From: Physcomitrium patens
Taxonomy: Eukaryota; Streptophyta; Bryopsida; Funariales; Funariaceae
Reading direction: 5' to 3'
NCBI RefSeq assembly: GCF_000002425.4
Contig: NC_037275.1
Coordinates: forward strand, 140,513 to 204,512
DNA: 64,000 nt
The position numbers and the translations under genes are program-made. This document shows positions 42,306 to 54,230 of this stretch, in pieces. Each line of letters starts with the position of its first letter. Positions within the stretch are counted from its first letter, which is position 1. Below the pieces are notes generated by a model. It was not told where the DNA came from and made no database searches. It saw nothing but the letters and a program-made list of their open reading frames with translations.

Positions 42306-44046
42306 TGTCATGTCGTAATATGATTATATACTGAAAATATAAATAAAGAAGATAATATTAATATTTAGTCATCTAGGATGTTAGAAACAATGGCCAATTC
42401 CAGTGCCAATATTCAGAGTCAGTTAATGTCGCCCCACTAGCGTCATCGAACCAAGTACCCTCCATATCAATGGGACAATCAAGATCATTTTATAACCCTA
42501 CATGGAACAAGCCTAATAGATATATATTAGTGGAGACATCTAATATGCATGATGGAGGTGCAGGAAGACCACTTCTTCATTTCTATTACAGACAAGTTGG
42601 TCATTATGCCAATGAATATTCTAATCTCAAAGCCAGTGATGATTACGTGCTAGTGTGAAGGAATTGCAAGCAGTAGAGGCATACTTATCAACAATATAAT
42701 GCTTTGTCTAATTTCAATAAACAAGATTAACAGATCCAAAGTCAAGGAAAAATTTAGGAGATAAATCAAGGTCCTCAAGATTCTCCGATAAATTGGGTGG
42801 AGAGAGTCCGAGCCATTCTTGTGAAGAGCCAAAAAAAGGAAAAAGGAACAATTCAATATTTGGCTGAATCTAATGTGAAGGACCAATTTGACCCAATTAC
42901 AAGGACATCCAATCTAGGTCCTGGTATGGGCCTCTTACCTAATATGAGACTTGACTTGGTTGGACAACCTAATGAGGTCTCGAATATGGAGACTTTGGTT
43001 TCATTTCAAGCTATTCTGTTCTATATGCCGTTTTGGGAAAAACATCCTTTCCGTGGAATGATCCTCTTAGAAATAAGAATTCTAAGGAAGCACCGTCGGC
43101 TGTTCCAATTTGGAGTCCAAGGCGAGAGAAAAGGGAACCACATGGAGTTAAAAGGGAGGAGAGGATAAAGAAAGGGACAATCAGAGATCAGATTTTTTGG
43201 AGTTGGAGAGCTAGCTTCAAGCTCCTTCAAAAGGTATAGAATTGGATTTCATATGGTTTAAGAGGACTTTTACAATCGTTGTTGAAAGTTAGTGTTTATA
43301 TTAGTGAATTGGATTTTTTATAATAAAGTAATGGCTGGTACTCTTGACTGTTTTTTGAAATTAGAGAAACTTCTACGGTTGAAATTTGGCGGTATCTAGA
43401 GGGTTGAGTATGTCAAGTGCATGCAAAAGTTTATATTAATCTAACAAAACAGATAGAAGATATTTGACCATTACTATAAAGAAGTATCAAAAATTAGCAG
43501 ATTGGGGTTGTTTAGGATTTCTGTAATATGTAGAGATCTATTAGTTGAAATAAGGTGACTTTTGGCATGATAAATCGAGGACTTCTAGACGGCGGTCAAG
43601 ATACATCAGTGTAGATTAATGGTATTTTTTTGCAACCTGTAAGTTAGATTGGATTGAAACTTCTTGAACATTAACAAGGCTTACAAATACACTAGTGGTA
43701 GAAATTTACAACAATCAGACAATCACATTGAGAATTACAGCTTGTTGAAGCTTGCAGTCTAGAGTTAGGATTAAAATAAAATAAAATAATAATATAAATA
43801 AAAATAAAATAAAAAATAAAAACTAACAAATAACAAAAAACTTTGTGCTTATAATATCTTGAAGTTATTAAAAATAGTGCTTCTAAGTACTTTGTATTGG
43901 GATTAAGCTTTTACATTGAAATCCTAAAAAATTATATTTAGATGGTTGAAATCTACTAGCCTACTCGGATACTTGCAAAACATTGATTTATCTTCCATAG
44001 CCAGAAACTCGATGCGTTCTCAAGCAAGATAACACGTAATACAACA
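42306..44046 (+). repeat. B2 3' LTR (1741 bp) with embedded gag-like ORF
   Basis: From TGTCATGTCGTAATATG to CACGTAATACAACA. It aligns end to end with the B1 LTRs but is ~450 bp longer, mainly through a coding-like stretch at about 42370-43240: NRYILVETSNMHDGGAGRPL, FYYRQVGHYANEYSNLKASD (knuckle with two Cys changed), INWVERVRAILVKSQKKEKG, MGLLPNMRLDLVGQPNEVSN, FQAILFYMPFW and a basic end (RRLFQFGVQGERKGNHMELK). No such stretch is intact in B1, where only the LVGQPN part survives, amplified as the 73-bp array. Confidence 0.75.
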
Positions 44047-44049
44047 TCA

Positions 44050-44343
44050 GAGTTTATGAAGACCTACCATATATTTCACGTGTTTTTTCTAGAGTCATAT
44101 AAAATAGTGAATATCTTGGAAAGAAAACAAATACCACCTCTTTCTATAGAAGAGGATAATAACCAAGAGTTTGAGGTAGAAGAAGTCTTAGACTCAAGGT
44201 GGCACCAAAATAGGTTAAAATAACTTATTCATTGACATGAATATGATAATACTGAAGCTACAAAGGAGCCATCAAAGAATCTTGCAAATATAGCAAAGAA
44301 AGTTGAAGTTTTTCATCAACGACATCCATCAAAATCAAGATGA
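44050..44343 (+). pseudogene. Element C integrase tail with chromodomain
   Basis: One frame: EFMKTYHIFHVFFLESYKIV (the end of the integrase module), KQIPPLSIEEDNNQ, then the chromodomain FEVEEVLDSRWHQNRLK, (stop) LIH (stop) HEYDNTEATKEPSKNLANIA, KKVEVFHQRHPSKS. Chromodomains at the integrase end bind modified histones and steer insertion into heterochromatin. TAA and TGA occupy the strand preceding the aromatic cage positions (family Y/W), so it is dead. Proof that C was cut by B2. Confidence 0.85.
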
Positions 44344-44903
44344 AGAATAGCAAATCTTTTCTATAAAAGAAACAAGATCAAAGGAAAATAACATACTACC
44401 TTCTATCTTTTATTGTAGCTTCTATATATTTGTGATGAGATGGAGTACCAACAACCAACACATTCAATTCAAGAGCTTTCATTTGCGGACTTACCGGACA
44501 AGACATTACGATTGTCACAACCTTTAAGACCACGGAATCGAGAAGAAGATCCTTAAAAATGACATGTCCTTCCTCGAATAGATGGCGAGATACAACATAT
44601 TTGATATCACGACCTTGGAAGAGACTCCAGATGTTTAGTGATTTTATTAGAGGTAGGAACAACTCCTCATGGTATTTCAAATGTTTTATTTGAAGGAAGT
44701 TATGAAGGCCTCAACAATGATCAAATAATAGAGTGGTCTTCTTACCCTAGTATAAAACACTATAGGTGGTTGAAAGGACCTATCAACCTTCTTCAAAGAG
44801 AGCAAAGATCGGAGTATGTAGCAAATACAATTTGCCGCATCTTAGACTTCTTCAATATATGAAGACCGCTCCTCGTGGAACTCATCCCTAGAAGAGGGGA
44901 TAA
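44344..44903 (+). other. Element C 3' untranslated part, with unexplained ORF and PPT
   Basis: Longer than usual for the chromodomain-to-LTR interval. It contains a 74-codon frame at 44638-44862 (ISNVLFEGSYEGLNNDQIIE, EYVANTICRILDFFNI) that I cannot identify, and a purine tract GAAGAGGGGATAA at 44891-44903 immediately before the LTR. Confidence 0.5.
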
Positions 44904-46623
44904 TGTCATGGTCTCGTGTTGTAATATGATTATATGGTGAAAGATGATAATATATATCTTATTATAGAAGAACATAGTTAAAAGAAAAGATAGAAAAATA
45001 TAAATAAAAGATAGGAAGGTAGTAAAATTTTTAGTAGTAATGCTGCCTTTTTAGAAAAAATAGCTTCTACTTACTTTGTTCATCCAAAAATAATACAAAA
45101 TAAGGTAGATTGGAAAAATAAATGATATAAAAATCTTTAGAAGGAAGTTAAGAGTAAATCCTAGTAAAAATTACTTAAAAAAAAACTAGACGTTGATACT
45201 CGGAGAGGGCCGGTTATGAACTAGGGTCGAAATCACACCTTAAGGCACAAAACTGAGTCTCGACGACGATTCTGGGACTCTTTGGCAAATTGAGGAGTGG
45301 AATTTGATAGAATATTAGATAGAATTTCTATGGGCATTAAATTTGGATGATTTAAAGTTGTTATGACTTTGTAAGAGCTTTGCAAAGTCAAGGTTTGTTT
45401 CTGATGACTTGAATTTTATGAAATAAAATAGGGTTTATATTTTGGATGATTTCAAGAGTTTTGTAATAGATCTATAGGTGAAATTTTGTGGATTTATGGT
45501 TATAATTGTGTTTAATATGTATTTTGAATTTGAGCTCGATCTAATAGTTTAATTTAAGGATATTGAGGTTTAAGTGGGTCAACATCTCAAAAAGTAGAAT
45601 TTTAGGTTTAGTGGGGGTTTTTAAGATTTCTTGCAATATATACTTGGATTGGAGTGAAAATTATATGAAAGGATATAAGACTTGATTTTCTATGTGTATA
45701 AGAATTTTGAAATCAATCGAACAATGTAAAAGAGAGATATTGGCTTTGAAAGATTGGCATCAAGTTTGGAGGTGGCCGGCCAATACCCGAGCATAATTTT
45801 AAGGTTATCGTCAATTTGGTAACTCCAATCCTTTTCAAATTTTTTGTGCTTGTTTTTAACTTATTTTTTTAGAAGTATGCAAAATTTGAGTTAAGATCAA
45901 TGATTTATTCATTAGTTATTGAGGTTTAAATCTGTTGTAGGAATTATTAAGATTTGGTTTAGGATTTAGGATTTGGATTAGGATTTAATTTAGGGTTCGG
46001 ATTTGGTTAAAAGTTGATTTAGAATTTAGGGTTTGAATTAGGGTTTGATTTAGGATTAAGGTTTGATTTAGGATTTGATTAGGATTTTATTTAGAATTTA
46101 GGATTTAGTTAGGATTTGATTTAGGATTTAGGATTAAGTTAGGATTTGGTTTAGGATTTAAGATTTAGATTAGGATTTGATTTAGGATTTAGGATTTAGA
46201 TAAGGATTTGATTAGGATTTGATTTAGGATTTAGGATTTGGTTGGGATTTGGTTTAAGATTTATTTAGGTTTTGATTTAGGGTTTAGGATTTTATTAGGA
46301 TTTAATATTCAATTAGTTTTGGCCTAAATTTTGAATGAAGTACAATAGGATTTTAACTAGAATTAAAATAAGATTGAATTGAGATGTATTTGAGTAATAT
46401 TTGTGATCCTTCTAATATTTCTTTAAGAATTCTTATTGTTTGTTTGAAATTTATTTGAGATTTTTTTGAATTTGATTAAGCTTGCTTAGCATTATTATGG
46501 TTTAATTAGAGCATTATTAGTATTTTATTAGAATTAAGATTTTGTTATTACAATTTTCAGTCTTCCTTCCACAACTAGGTGCTCAAAGCATTCTCAAGCA
46601 AGACTTCACGTATTACCATAACA
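44904..46623 (+). repeat. Element C 3' LTR (~1720 bp)
   Basis: Starts TGTCATGGTCTCGTGTTG after the purine tract and ends near CACGTATTACCATAACA. Both ends resemble the B2 LTR (GTAATATGATTATA near the start; TTCTCAAGCAAGA and CACGTA near the end), although the middle is different. The inner part at 45949-46285 is a degenerate telomere-like tract. Right end uncertain by about 10 bases because another repeat follows directly. Confidence 0.6.
45949..46285 (+). repeat. Degenerate telomere-like tract (TTTAGGG/TTTAGGATT)n inside LTR
   Basis: Dozens of imperfect TTTAGGA, TTTAGGG and GGATTTGATTTAGGATTTA phrases in one orientation. Plant telomere repeat is TTTAGGG; here most units have the last G changed and carry an extra TT. 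Confidence 0.85.
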
Positions 46624-47164
46624 GAAATATATATTTACTTCAATAGTTACTTATATGATTAAATAGAAGTATGTAAATATAGAATAATTTTATAAAGTCT
46701 TCTAGAAAAGCTTCCTACAACCTTTATAGATGCAGTTTTGACTTTAGATGTATTCGTAGATTAGAAACTTGGTAAAAAAGCTAATCATTTATTAGTGGCT
46801 TGTGGAATAAGTTATCTCAATGTAATAGCTTGTAGAATAAGCCAGCTATATGGCGCATACATAGATAAATTACCTTGCAAGATAAGACATGTGGCTAGCA
46901 AAGTCAAGACATGTTAGAAGCTTATAGGACATTGCCACGTAGCTCTTAGTTAGATAATATGCATGGAGTCAAGAATGAAGCCTTCTTCTTTCTTGTCAAT
47001 ACCTTTCTAGTTTTAGTCTTATTTCAAGACTTTCTAATTTTCTTGTTTTTGGCAATAGCCATTCTAGTTAATATTACATCACCTTTTGAGAGATTTTTTT
47101 AGCTCTCTTTAATGATAGAAGAGTGTATTGAAGATTCTCTTTCTTTGATATTCATGTCCTTGAC
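46618..47164 (+). repeat. ~540-bp LTR-like repeat D, copy 1
   Basis: Direct copy of 51759-52297. Shared blocks in order: GAAGTATGTAAA, TCTTCTAGA(A/G)AAGCTTC, GACTTTA, GAAACTTGGT, GACATGTGGC-type phrases, AACATTGCCA/AACATCGCCATGTGGC, GTTAGATA, TGGCAATAGCCATTC, GTCCTTGACA. Outer left end blurred against LTR C. Confidence 0.65.
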
Positions 47165-49478
47165 ATAAACATACTATTAGAATTAAAAAAATATTACATA
47201 GGAGGTAGGTCAAATCAAAACTTCAAAAAGACAAAGTACAAAAAAAATCAACAAAAAATTGTATCAAGTCAAATGCATTATATTTCAAAATTAAAAAACA
47301 TGTATAGGATTTCAAGTCTACCACTAGATTTTTAAACCCTTAAAATAGGAGAGTATGATAAATCAAAATTTAAAATTTCTTATTCATATACAAAGTCAAC
47401 TCAAAATTCAAAATATTCAAATACTTAATATCTACAAATACATGCACTTTTTAAAAACTTCAAGCACATGTTTAGAATAGGCAACCTTCAAATGGATCCA
47501 ATGGGCTTTTTCAAAAATTTCAAAAATCCTTGTATGACAAAAGTCAAAATTCTAAAGTCCAAGTCAAAGTAGCTATATCTTCCAAACTATAAACATATAT
47601 AAAAAAAAAAATTACCATTGAAATTTTAGATACCATTAATAGGAGGGTAGATCAAGTCAAAATCTAAAAATATTGATGTTCAAAAACCGGACATATCCTT
47701 ATAACCCTAAACTCTAAACCTTAAATTCCTAAACCCTAAATAAACAAATCCTAAATCTTAAACTCTAAATCCTAAATCCTAATTTTTTTATTATTATAAA
47801 AATATTGTAAGAATTTTTAGAAATTATTTAAAAAAATTTAAAAATTTCTTAGGAATTTTTAGAACAATTTTTAAGACCTTAGTAAAAATGATTTTTACCC
47901 CCTTGGGAGCCTCTATGAAGAAATGGAATAATATTGGAAGGACAAGCAAGGTTTCTAAGCTAATTGAGTATTTTTAAACACAATAGTATAGTCAAAAATA
48001 TAAAAATATGAATTCTACTAGTAGAAAATAGGAAAACCAGTAGCTAGTCAAGTCCTTATAAGAAGAGAGGTACACAAGTTCTATATGGATTATAGCACCT
48101 TGGATGTAGGTAGGACGATAAAACTAAGGCCTCAAGGCCTTTTTAAACAATCCTTAAACACTGCATGGGAGCCTTGGTGAAGCTCAACCCTTTAATCTAT
48201 AAACAGATTACTCTTAAAGTAAAACATTCTCACTAAACTTTTTATTTGGTTACTTGTTATTTTTAAATCTTCATAACTTAATCATAGTAACTCAAATTTA
48301 TATGTTTCTTATACTATTTAAAAGATAAAAACTATTTTAAAAAAAATAGGTTTTTTAATATTTAATTTTTACTTTTTGTTTTTTATTGGATAAAAATTTA
48401 GTAAATAAATTGTAATCAAGTTTGGATTGTGTACTTGCTTGAATATATTTCTTTCACTTCTTTTGTATTGTTCTTTCTTTTGTTCTTATTCATTGCAACT
48501 TTTACTTTATACTATCCATTACAAGCAACTCTTAATTGAAGCCATCTTGTAACTTGGATTAAGACAATGAAATTTTGCATTTAATTTATAAAGACTTCTA
48601 CATCTAAGAGTCTTGTGGTTTTTTTGGCAAATAACAAAATTTTTAATATTTTTGTGTTTAATAAAAGAATAAGAGCATCAAATTACTTCATCTTAAAAGA
48701 TTATAGTCTCTAATAAGCATATCTAGATTATATGCATTACAAAAAATAAATACACAAATTAGAGTTTCTTAATTCAAAATCAAGAAAGTCTAAAATTTAT
48801 CTATTTGCTTATATTCTAATCACTTTTCTTTAGATATTTTAAACCTAACCTCAACTATAATTCAATAATATAGAAAATCATTGTAAAATACATAATAATA
48901 CATAAAAAAATTATAAAATTAAAAGTAATTTAAAAAAGCTATTGTTCAAGGTCGATTGAATTACATAAGATTGAATTGTAAGAAATTGCTTCTATATTAT
49001 GATCTTATATTTGTACTTTAAGTCCAATAATTCACTTCAAAATCATATGGAATATCACTATTATCACATGACTTCAAGTACATCATATCCATCCATCTAC
49101 TTGTCTAATAATCACAAAATGTGCCTAGTCTAAATGGATTGTAAAGTTCAGCATGAAAGATTTGAGGTGCATTCTAATCATGAAATCTTAATAAAGAAGA
49201 ATTTCTTTTAGATATAGACTTTGTACATTCTTGCTTCAATTTTTTAATATAAAGATCTAAGTACATGTAAAAGAAATATATATTGCTATTAAAGAAAATA
49301 ATTCATTCATTGATATATTAATTATTCACTCATGTTAATCTACAATTATAACAAAAATCGAATTTTAATATCCAAAAAAAATAGTCATGAAATGACATAT
49401 ATTCTTTCATCATTGCTTAAGCTACCAACTTTATATAGATCCAAAAAATTTAGCATAACTAATTTAAAAAATTATATT

Positions 49479-49514
<36 letters not shown>

Positions 49515-49829
49515 AAAATAAGTAATATTCATTCAAAATTACTATTACACAATCTCACATAACTATAGGTAGGCAAGTATTTAATAAAAAAAAAAGATAA
49601 ATTATCTAGGCATTAAGCTATATATTCATTAGTGACATAAACTTAGAACTATGGATTATTCAATATCTTCAATTAAATAAAAGATTAGAAATCATCAATA
49701 TATGAAATAAATATAATTCTTTATACATCATCTATTAGTTATAAAATTGTAAAAGAAGTATCTTATTATTGATGTTAATAAATTTAATTCTTCTATTCAA
49801 CATCTATAATTATCAAATTTTAAATATAC

Positions 49830-49868
<39 letters not shown>

Positions 49869-51758
49869 ATAATTTTATAATTAATTATTATTTATAATTA
49901 TGTTTTAAAATAATTAGCACTAGAATAAACCTCAAGTTTTAAATCCTAAACCTTCATATCTACAAATACAAAATCCTAAATCCAACAGCTCAAATTCCTA
50001 AAATCTATACTATTACATAATTTTATTACTTCCAAATAGCTATATAAACATGTTTTTGTCACTTTTACTTGGATTTAGTTTAACTCCAATATTACTTTGG
50101 TGCACTTAAAATCTAAAAAATAAATGCTATGTAATTTTGTCAATCCAAAATCTTAAACCTTCAATCCTAAATTCAAAAGTCTTTGATCTTAACCTCTAAA
50201 TCCTAAACCATAAATTCCTAAATTCTAAACCATAAATCTCTAAATCCTAAATCCTAAAGCCTCCAAAATTTTACAATTAAAAATTGCAAAATTATTCAAT
50301 ATTATTTTGTGAAACATCAATTTTTTAGTAGAGTTTTATTGTGGTTGCTAAAATAAGAGTAATTAAACTTTGTGGATAATGAAGGTGATAAAGACCATAT
50401 GTATTATTCTTTTTAGATATTATTCTAATATTTTGAGGACTTAAGTTTTAGAATTTAGGAATTCATTGTGATTACTATTAGATTTTAGGATGTAAATGAC
50501 TACCATGAATCAAAAAAAATTCAATTGACCATGAAATAATGTAATTTAAAGTCATGTAATTTACAAAAAAAATTAATTTAAAGCCACACTAAACTTTCAT
50601 TAGCATCAACATATGAACTTTTGTATGGTGATACTAATGAATATTTCTTCTTTGGTTCTAGTATAAAATTTGATTCAAAATAAAATTCATTTAATTAATT
50701 TACATGGTAAGTTCAAACATACTAGCAACCTCTACTATTCAACAACCCTATAACGTATGCAAAGTTAAATTTCCAACTTAGTTGCAAACTAACAAAAATA
50801 AAAAAATAAAAAATAAAATATAAATTTTATCATTAAAATGATGTTCATCATACAAATTAGAACATATAAAGGATTTTCTATGAAAAAAGAGAATTTGGTG
50901 CCTATTACACAAGTTTTAACAAAATTATACTATTATTCCATAATTTAAAATTATTTTAAAACAAACTTACTTTTTAGCAACTAAAAAATGATAGAGATGT
51001 GAATTTTAAGAAATTCAATTAGGATTGCTTTTGTAATTACATCTTCTTTTTATCATATTATTTTTAAATTAAAAATTTTAATAACAAAATAATTAATTAT
51101 TTATTTTATTTTTGTATATTTTAGAAATTAAAGTAAAAAGCTATATATATGCTAGGATCATAGCATCATGCTATTGATTATCAAATTTTAATGAGCTTTG
51201 AAACTTACTTGCAAAATATAAAAGAAATAATTTAATAACGGTTTTGGACTCTATTTTATACAACTTGCAACCTTCTCATTACAAAAAAATCTTAAAATTA
51301 AACCTGAATGTCTAATTACTCTTCTATTATAGGATCTATTTTCTACTTATATTTTACTATTTTTATAGGTGACTACAACTTTTGACTTGCCTAAATTACT
51401 TAAAATATAGTATATTCATTCTTATTATTTCTTTACTTGTTTTAATCAAGATAAGGATGTGATTCGTAGATTTAAAGCTAGATAGTTGATTTTTTATATT
51501 AAAAAATATAATTGGTATTAGTAAGAAATTAATTGGCTTTGTTTTTTTTGAGACAAAGACTATGTATTTAATTTTTATAGTAAAAAAAGTGCTTATCAAA
51601 TGAAAGTGAAAGTGTAATATATGTGGCTTGGTGAAGTTAGGTTGCTAGTTGCATATTCTATAATCTCTTAAGTTATATGAATTTTTCAAAGTTTTTAACA
51701 TCTTTGGTGAAGATTTGGAATTTTAGGTACAAATGGAATTTTGATTGGAGTGCCAAAC
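47165..51758. other. AT-rich interval between D repeats, no gene
   Basis: About 4.6 kb with no supported reading frame on either strand. It contains telomere-like CCTAAACCCTAAA text at about 47695-47785 and 50150-50270, (TA)n microsatellites at about 49483-49510 and 49836-49865, and a dispersed repeat (about 47190-47790) that recurs at 63180-63540. No PBS or PPT could be placed next to the D repeats. Confidence 0.6.
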
Positions 51759-52297
51759 TGTCACGGACATACATATAATTACCTATATGAATAGATAAAA
51801 GTATGTAAAAGTAGATAAAAGTAGGTTAATTGTGTAATATCTTCTAGAGAAGCTTCTTAGAAGCTTCATAGACGCTGCTTTGACTTTATAGGAGTCTATA
51901 GTTGACTTTTAGGCTAGAAACTTGGTCAACAAGTTAGCCATGTGCCACACATGTTGGAAGCTTAAAGAACAAGCTAACTACGTGGTCCATCCATAGAAAA
52001 CTTGCCTTGTAAGCAAAGGCATGTGGCCTAGAAAGTCAACATATATTGGAGGTCTTATAGAACATCGCCATGTGGCTTCTAGTTAGATAGTATATATAGA
52101 GGCAAGAGTGAAGCCCTCTTCACTCTTGTCAACTCCTTTCTTGTTTCTAGTCCAGGTTCAAGAGTCTTTAGTTTCTTGTCTTGTGGCAATAGCCATTCCA
52201 GTTTCCTTTTAATATACCTACTTGTTTATATTTTGACTTATTATATCGAGATAGCCTTTTGGTGTATATTTTTCCTCATCGAGTCTTTGTCCTTGAC
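51759..52297 (+). repeat. ~540-bp LTR-like repeat D, copy 2
   Basis: Begins TGTCACGGAC and ends GTCCTTGACA: imperfect inverted ends (9 of 10) with the TG...CA of an LTR. Contains a TATATATAGAGG stretch near 52090, a possible TATA box. Directly repeated at 46618-47164. Confidence 0.7.
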
Positions 52298-53351
52298 ACA
52301 AACATGGCCAAAATTGTGATGATGTACTTGCTTTATTGTATTTGATTGTGATTATAGTTGGAGGTTTATGGATAGACATAAGCGTATTAGAAGTTTGCGG
52401 ATTACCCACTTCTAAACTGATATTGTTCTTAGTATCTTCTTTGTTATCAAGTCTTTTTAATTGACATCTTAGCTTAGCACAAAGAAAAGGTATGGAAGTT
52501 AAAGATGAAGATTTTTCTACAAAAATAGAAGACAAAGTCATATCTATATATAGTATTAAATTCCAAAGATAAAGAGTATTACAAGTCTAAGGAGCTTTTA
52601 GAGGAGTTTGCAAAGTAGATCACGACTAATATAAAAAAATTTGATTTGGAGTGGAGCTTATCAATTCTTAAGTTTGTACCAACAGAGTTTCTTGCTTTGG
52701 TATGTATGTTGTAGTATTATTTCATTATTATGATTTGGATTGAATATATATTAAATTATAATTCTATAATTTATTTGTGAATATATTTATATAGAATTTG
52801 TTAGGACTTATTGTAAGCTTGAATCTCACCATATTATAGGGATAAATACTACATAATAAATTTGAAAGGTGAAATGGAAGAACCCAAGGTAGAAACTTTG
52901 TTATTATAAGTCTATCAGATCTATTAGATTCTTACGAAGGATCTTGCAATGTTATGTTTTTATGAACTGATCCATATTAAAAAAAGAGATTTTAAGAGTT
53001 TCAAAAGATATATAACTTATTATATTTTAATAATTATAATATATAAATTTTTCCATTCATAAGTTACTAATATGAACACTTATCAATATGAATAAAAGAA
53101 GGAGCAAACATCCAAATTTGAAGACTTATTACAAATTATTTATATGTAGTATTAAAATTTTAAGATTATAATATATAATATAATACAAGATTTATTTAAA
53201 ATTTTAATATTAATATGCATATAATATGCTTATAATAAATTTAAAATGTATACTTTAATGTCTTATTAATCTTGGTCTTCATTGTAGATAGTAAAAGGAG
53301 TTTCTTCTATAAGTAGTAGAAACATCAAACTTTGGAATTGCAAGCAGGTAC
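52298..53351. other. no feature recognised
   Basis: AT-rich. Plus-strand text at about 52585-52710 (EELLEEF, KKFDLEWSLSILKFVPTEFL) looks faintly coding-like but is too short and unrecognised. The minus-strand frame at 52218-52541 lies largely inside repeat D and is not credible. Confidence 0.4.
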
Positions 53352-53663
53352 TATTGAAGAAACACAATAAGTAAGATACAAGTAAGTAGAAAATAACAAG
53401 GTTAGACATAAGAAAAGTGTGGAATGAAAAACCTCTCATTTCCAACATCCTTTATTTATAGATAGAAGTTACATCAATTTTGGCTAGCATTCATCTTACT
53501 TTCATCCAATTAAATCCTAGATTTCTCTTAACTTAGCCGCCACTTTAAATCCTAGTCGCCACCTTGGTAACTTTCTTTCATCTTTTTATTGCCTTTTGAC
53601 CATTACCAACTTATCTAAGATAATATCTTTTACCTTCTAACTTATCCTCCATTTACTTTAACA
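53352..53663 (-). repeat. copia 3' LTR
   Basis: Minus strand starts TGTTAAAGTAAATGG after the PPT and ends CTTCAATA. It shares with the right copy the phrases CTATCTATAAATAAAGG versus CCTATAAGTAAACGG and GCTAAGTTAAGAG. Confidence 0.8.
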
Positions 53664-54230
53664 CTCCCACTTTGCTGTTGGTCAAAGGCTAATAAACCTA
53701 ATTTCTTTGTCAATTTGTAATGTCTATCCTTCACCAATGCTTTTATGAGCAAATCAGCAAGCATATCTTTCGTTGCACAATATATCATATCAATTACTCT
53801 CATCCCAATCTTCTTCCATATGAAGTGATGTTGAATGTCAATGTGCTTTGTCTTTGAATAATGTTTTGGATTCTTGGCAAAAACAGGACATCCTTGATTA
53901 TCACACTTCATTGGAGTTGCTTCCAATTGCACAAGTTCAATGTCTTCTAAAACTTGTCTTAGCCATATTACCTCCATTGTACCATGACTTGCTGCCATAT
54001 ATTCCGCATCCATTTTAGACCTTACAATTATTGGTTGCCTCTTGTAATTCCATAAAATTGCTCCCACTCCAACAAAGAATACATATCCGATTGTGGATCT
54101 TCTATCATTTGCATCTCCAGCCAAATTTGCATCACAATATCCATACAATGTAATACTATCACCTCCAAGGCACAATTTGAAGTTCAAAATACCTTTTAAG
54201 TACCTCAAGATCCTCTTAATGGTTGCTCAA
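53642..54230 (-). pseudogene. copia RNase H
   Basis: The 188-codon frame reads RYLKGILNFKLCLGGDSITL, YGYCDANLAGDANDRRSTIG (catalytic Asp), MDAEYMAASHGTMEVIWLRQ (catalytic Glu/Asp region), VKCDNQGC-like MKCDNQGCPVFAKNPKHYSK, TKHIDIQHHFIWKKI and ADLLIKALVKDRH. It is a close match to Ty1/copia RNase H and nearly intact; the frame runs through the PPT into the LTR. Confidence 0.9.
53664..53670 (-). promoter_or_regulatory. copia polypurine tract
   Basis: Minus strand GTGGGAG directly precedes the LTR start TGTTAAAG, right after the end of the RNase H frame (QQQSGSVKVNGG reads through it). Confidence 0.7.

Larger units (their letters stand above)
35627..44046 (+). mobile_element. B2: second family B element, inserted in element C
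   Basis: Plus-strand family B copy: truncated 5' LTR (35627-36492), PBS (36497), gag, protease, RT, RNase H, integrase, PPT (42294-42305) and a long 3' LTR (42306-44046). It separates the integrase core of C from its chromodomain. The left LTR lacks its first ~60 bases and about 100 residues of C integrase are missing, so a deletion spans the left junction and no target duplication can be recognised. Far more AT-rich and stop-ridden than B1. Confidence 0.85.
31636..46623 (+). mobile_element. Element C: chromovirus-like Ty3/gypsy, split by B2
   Basis: Gag, protease, RT, RNase H and integrase (31636-35626) are followed, after B2, by the integrase tail and chromodomain (44050-44343), a purine tract and a 3' LTR (44904-46623). 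Domain order and the C-terminal chromodomain place it among chromoviruses, possibly the Tcn1-like group (from memory). The 5' LTR is missing: a minus-strand B LTR fragment takes its place. Confidence 0.8.

Noticed and set aside
45949..46285. True telomere or chromosome end
   Set aside because: Units are heavily degenerate and the tract is internal to an LTR with normal sequence on both sides.
52218..52541. 107-codon minus-strand frame
   Set aside because: Overlaps repeat D and its flank, with no motif; the D copy at 46.6-47.2 kb does not preserve it.
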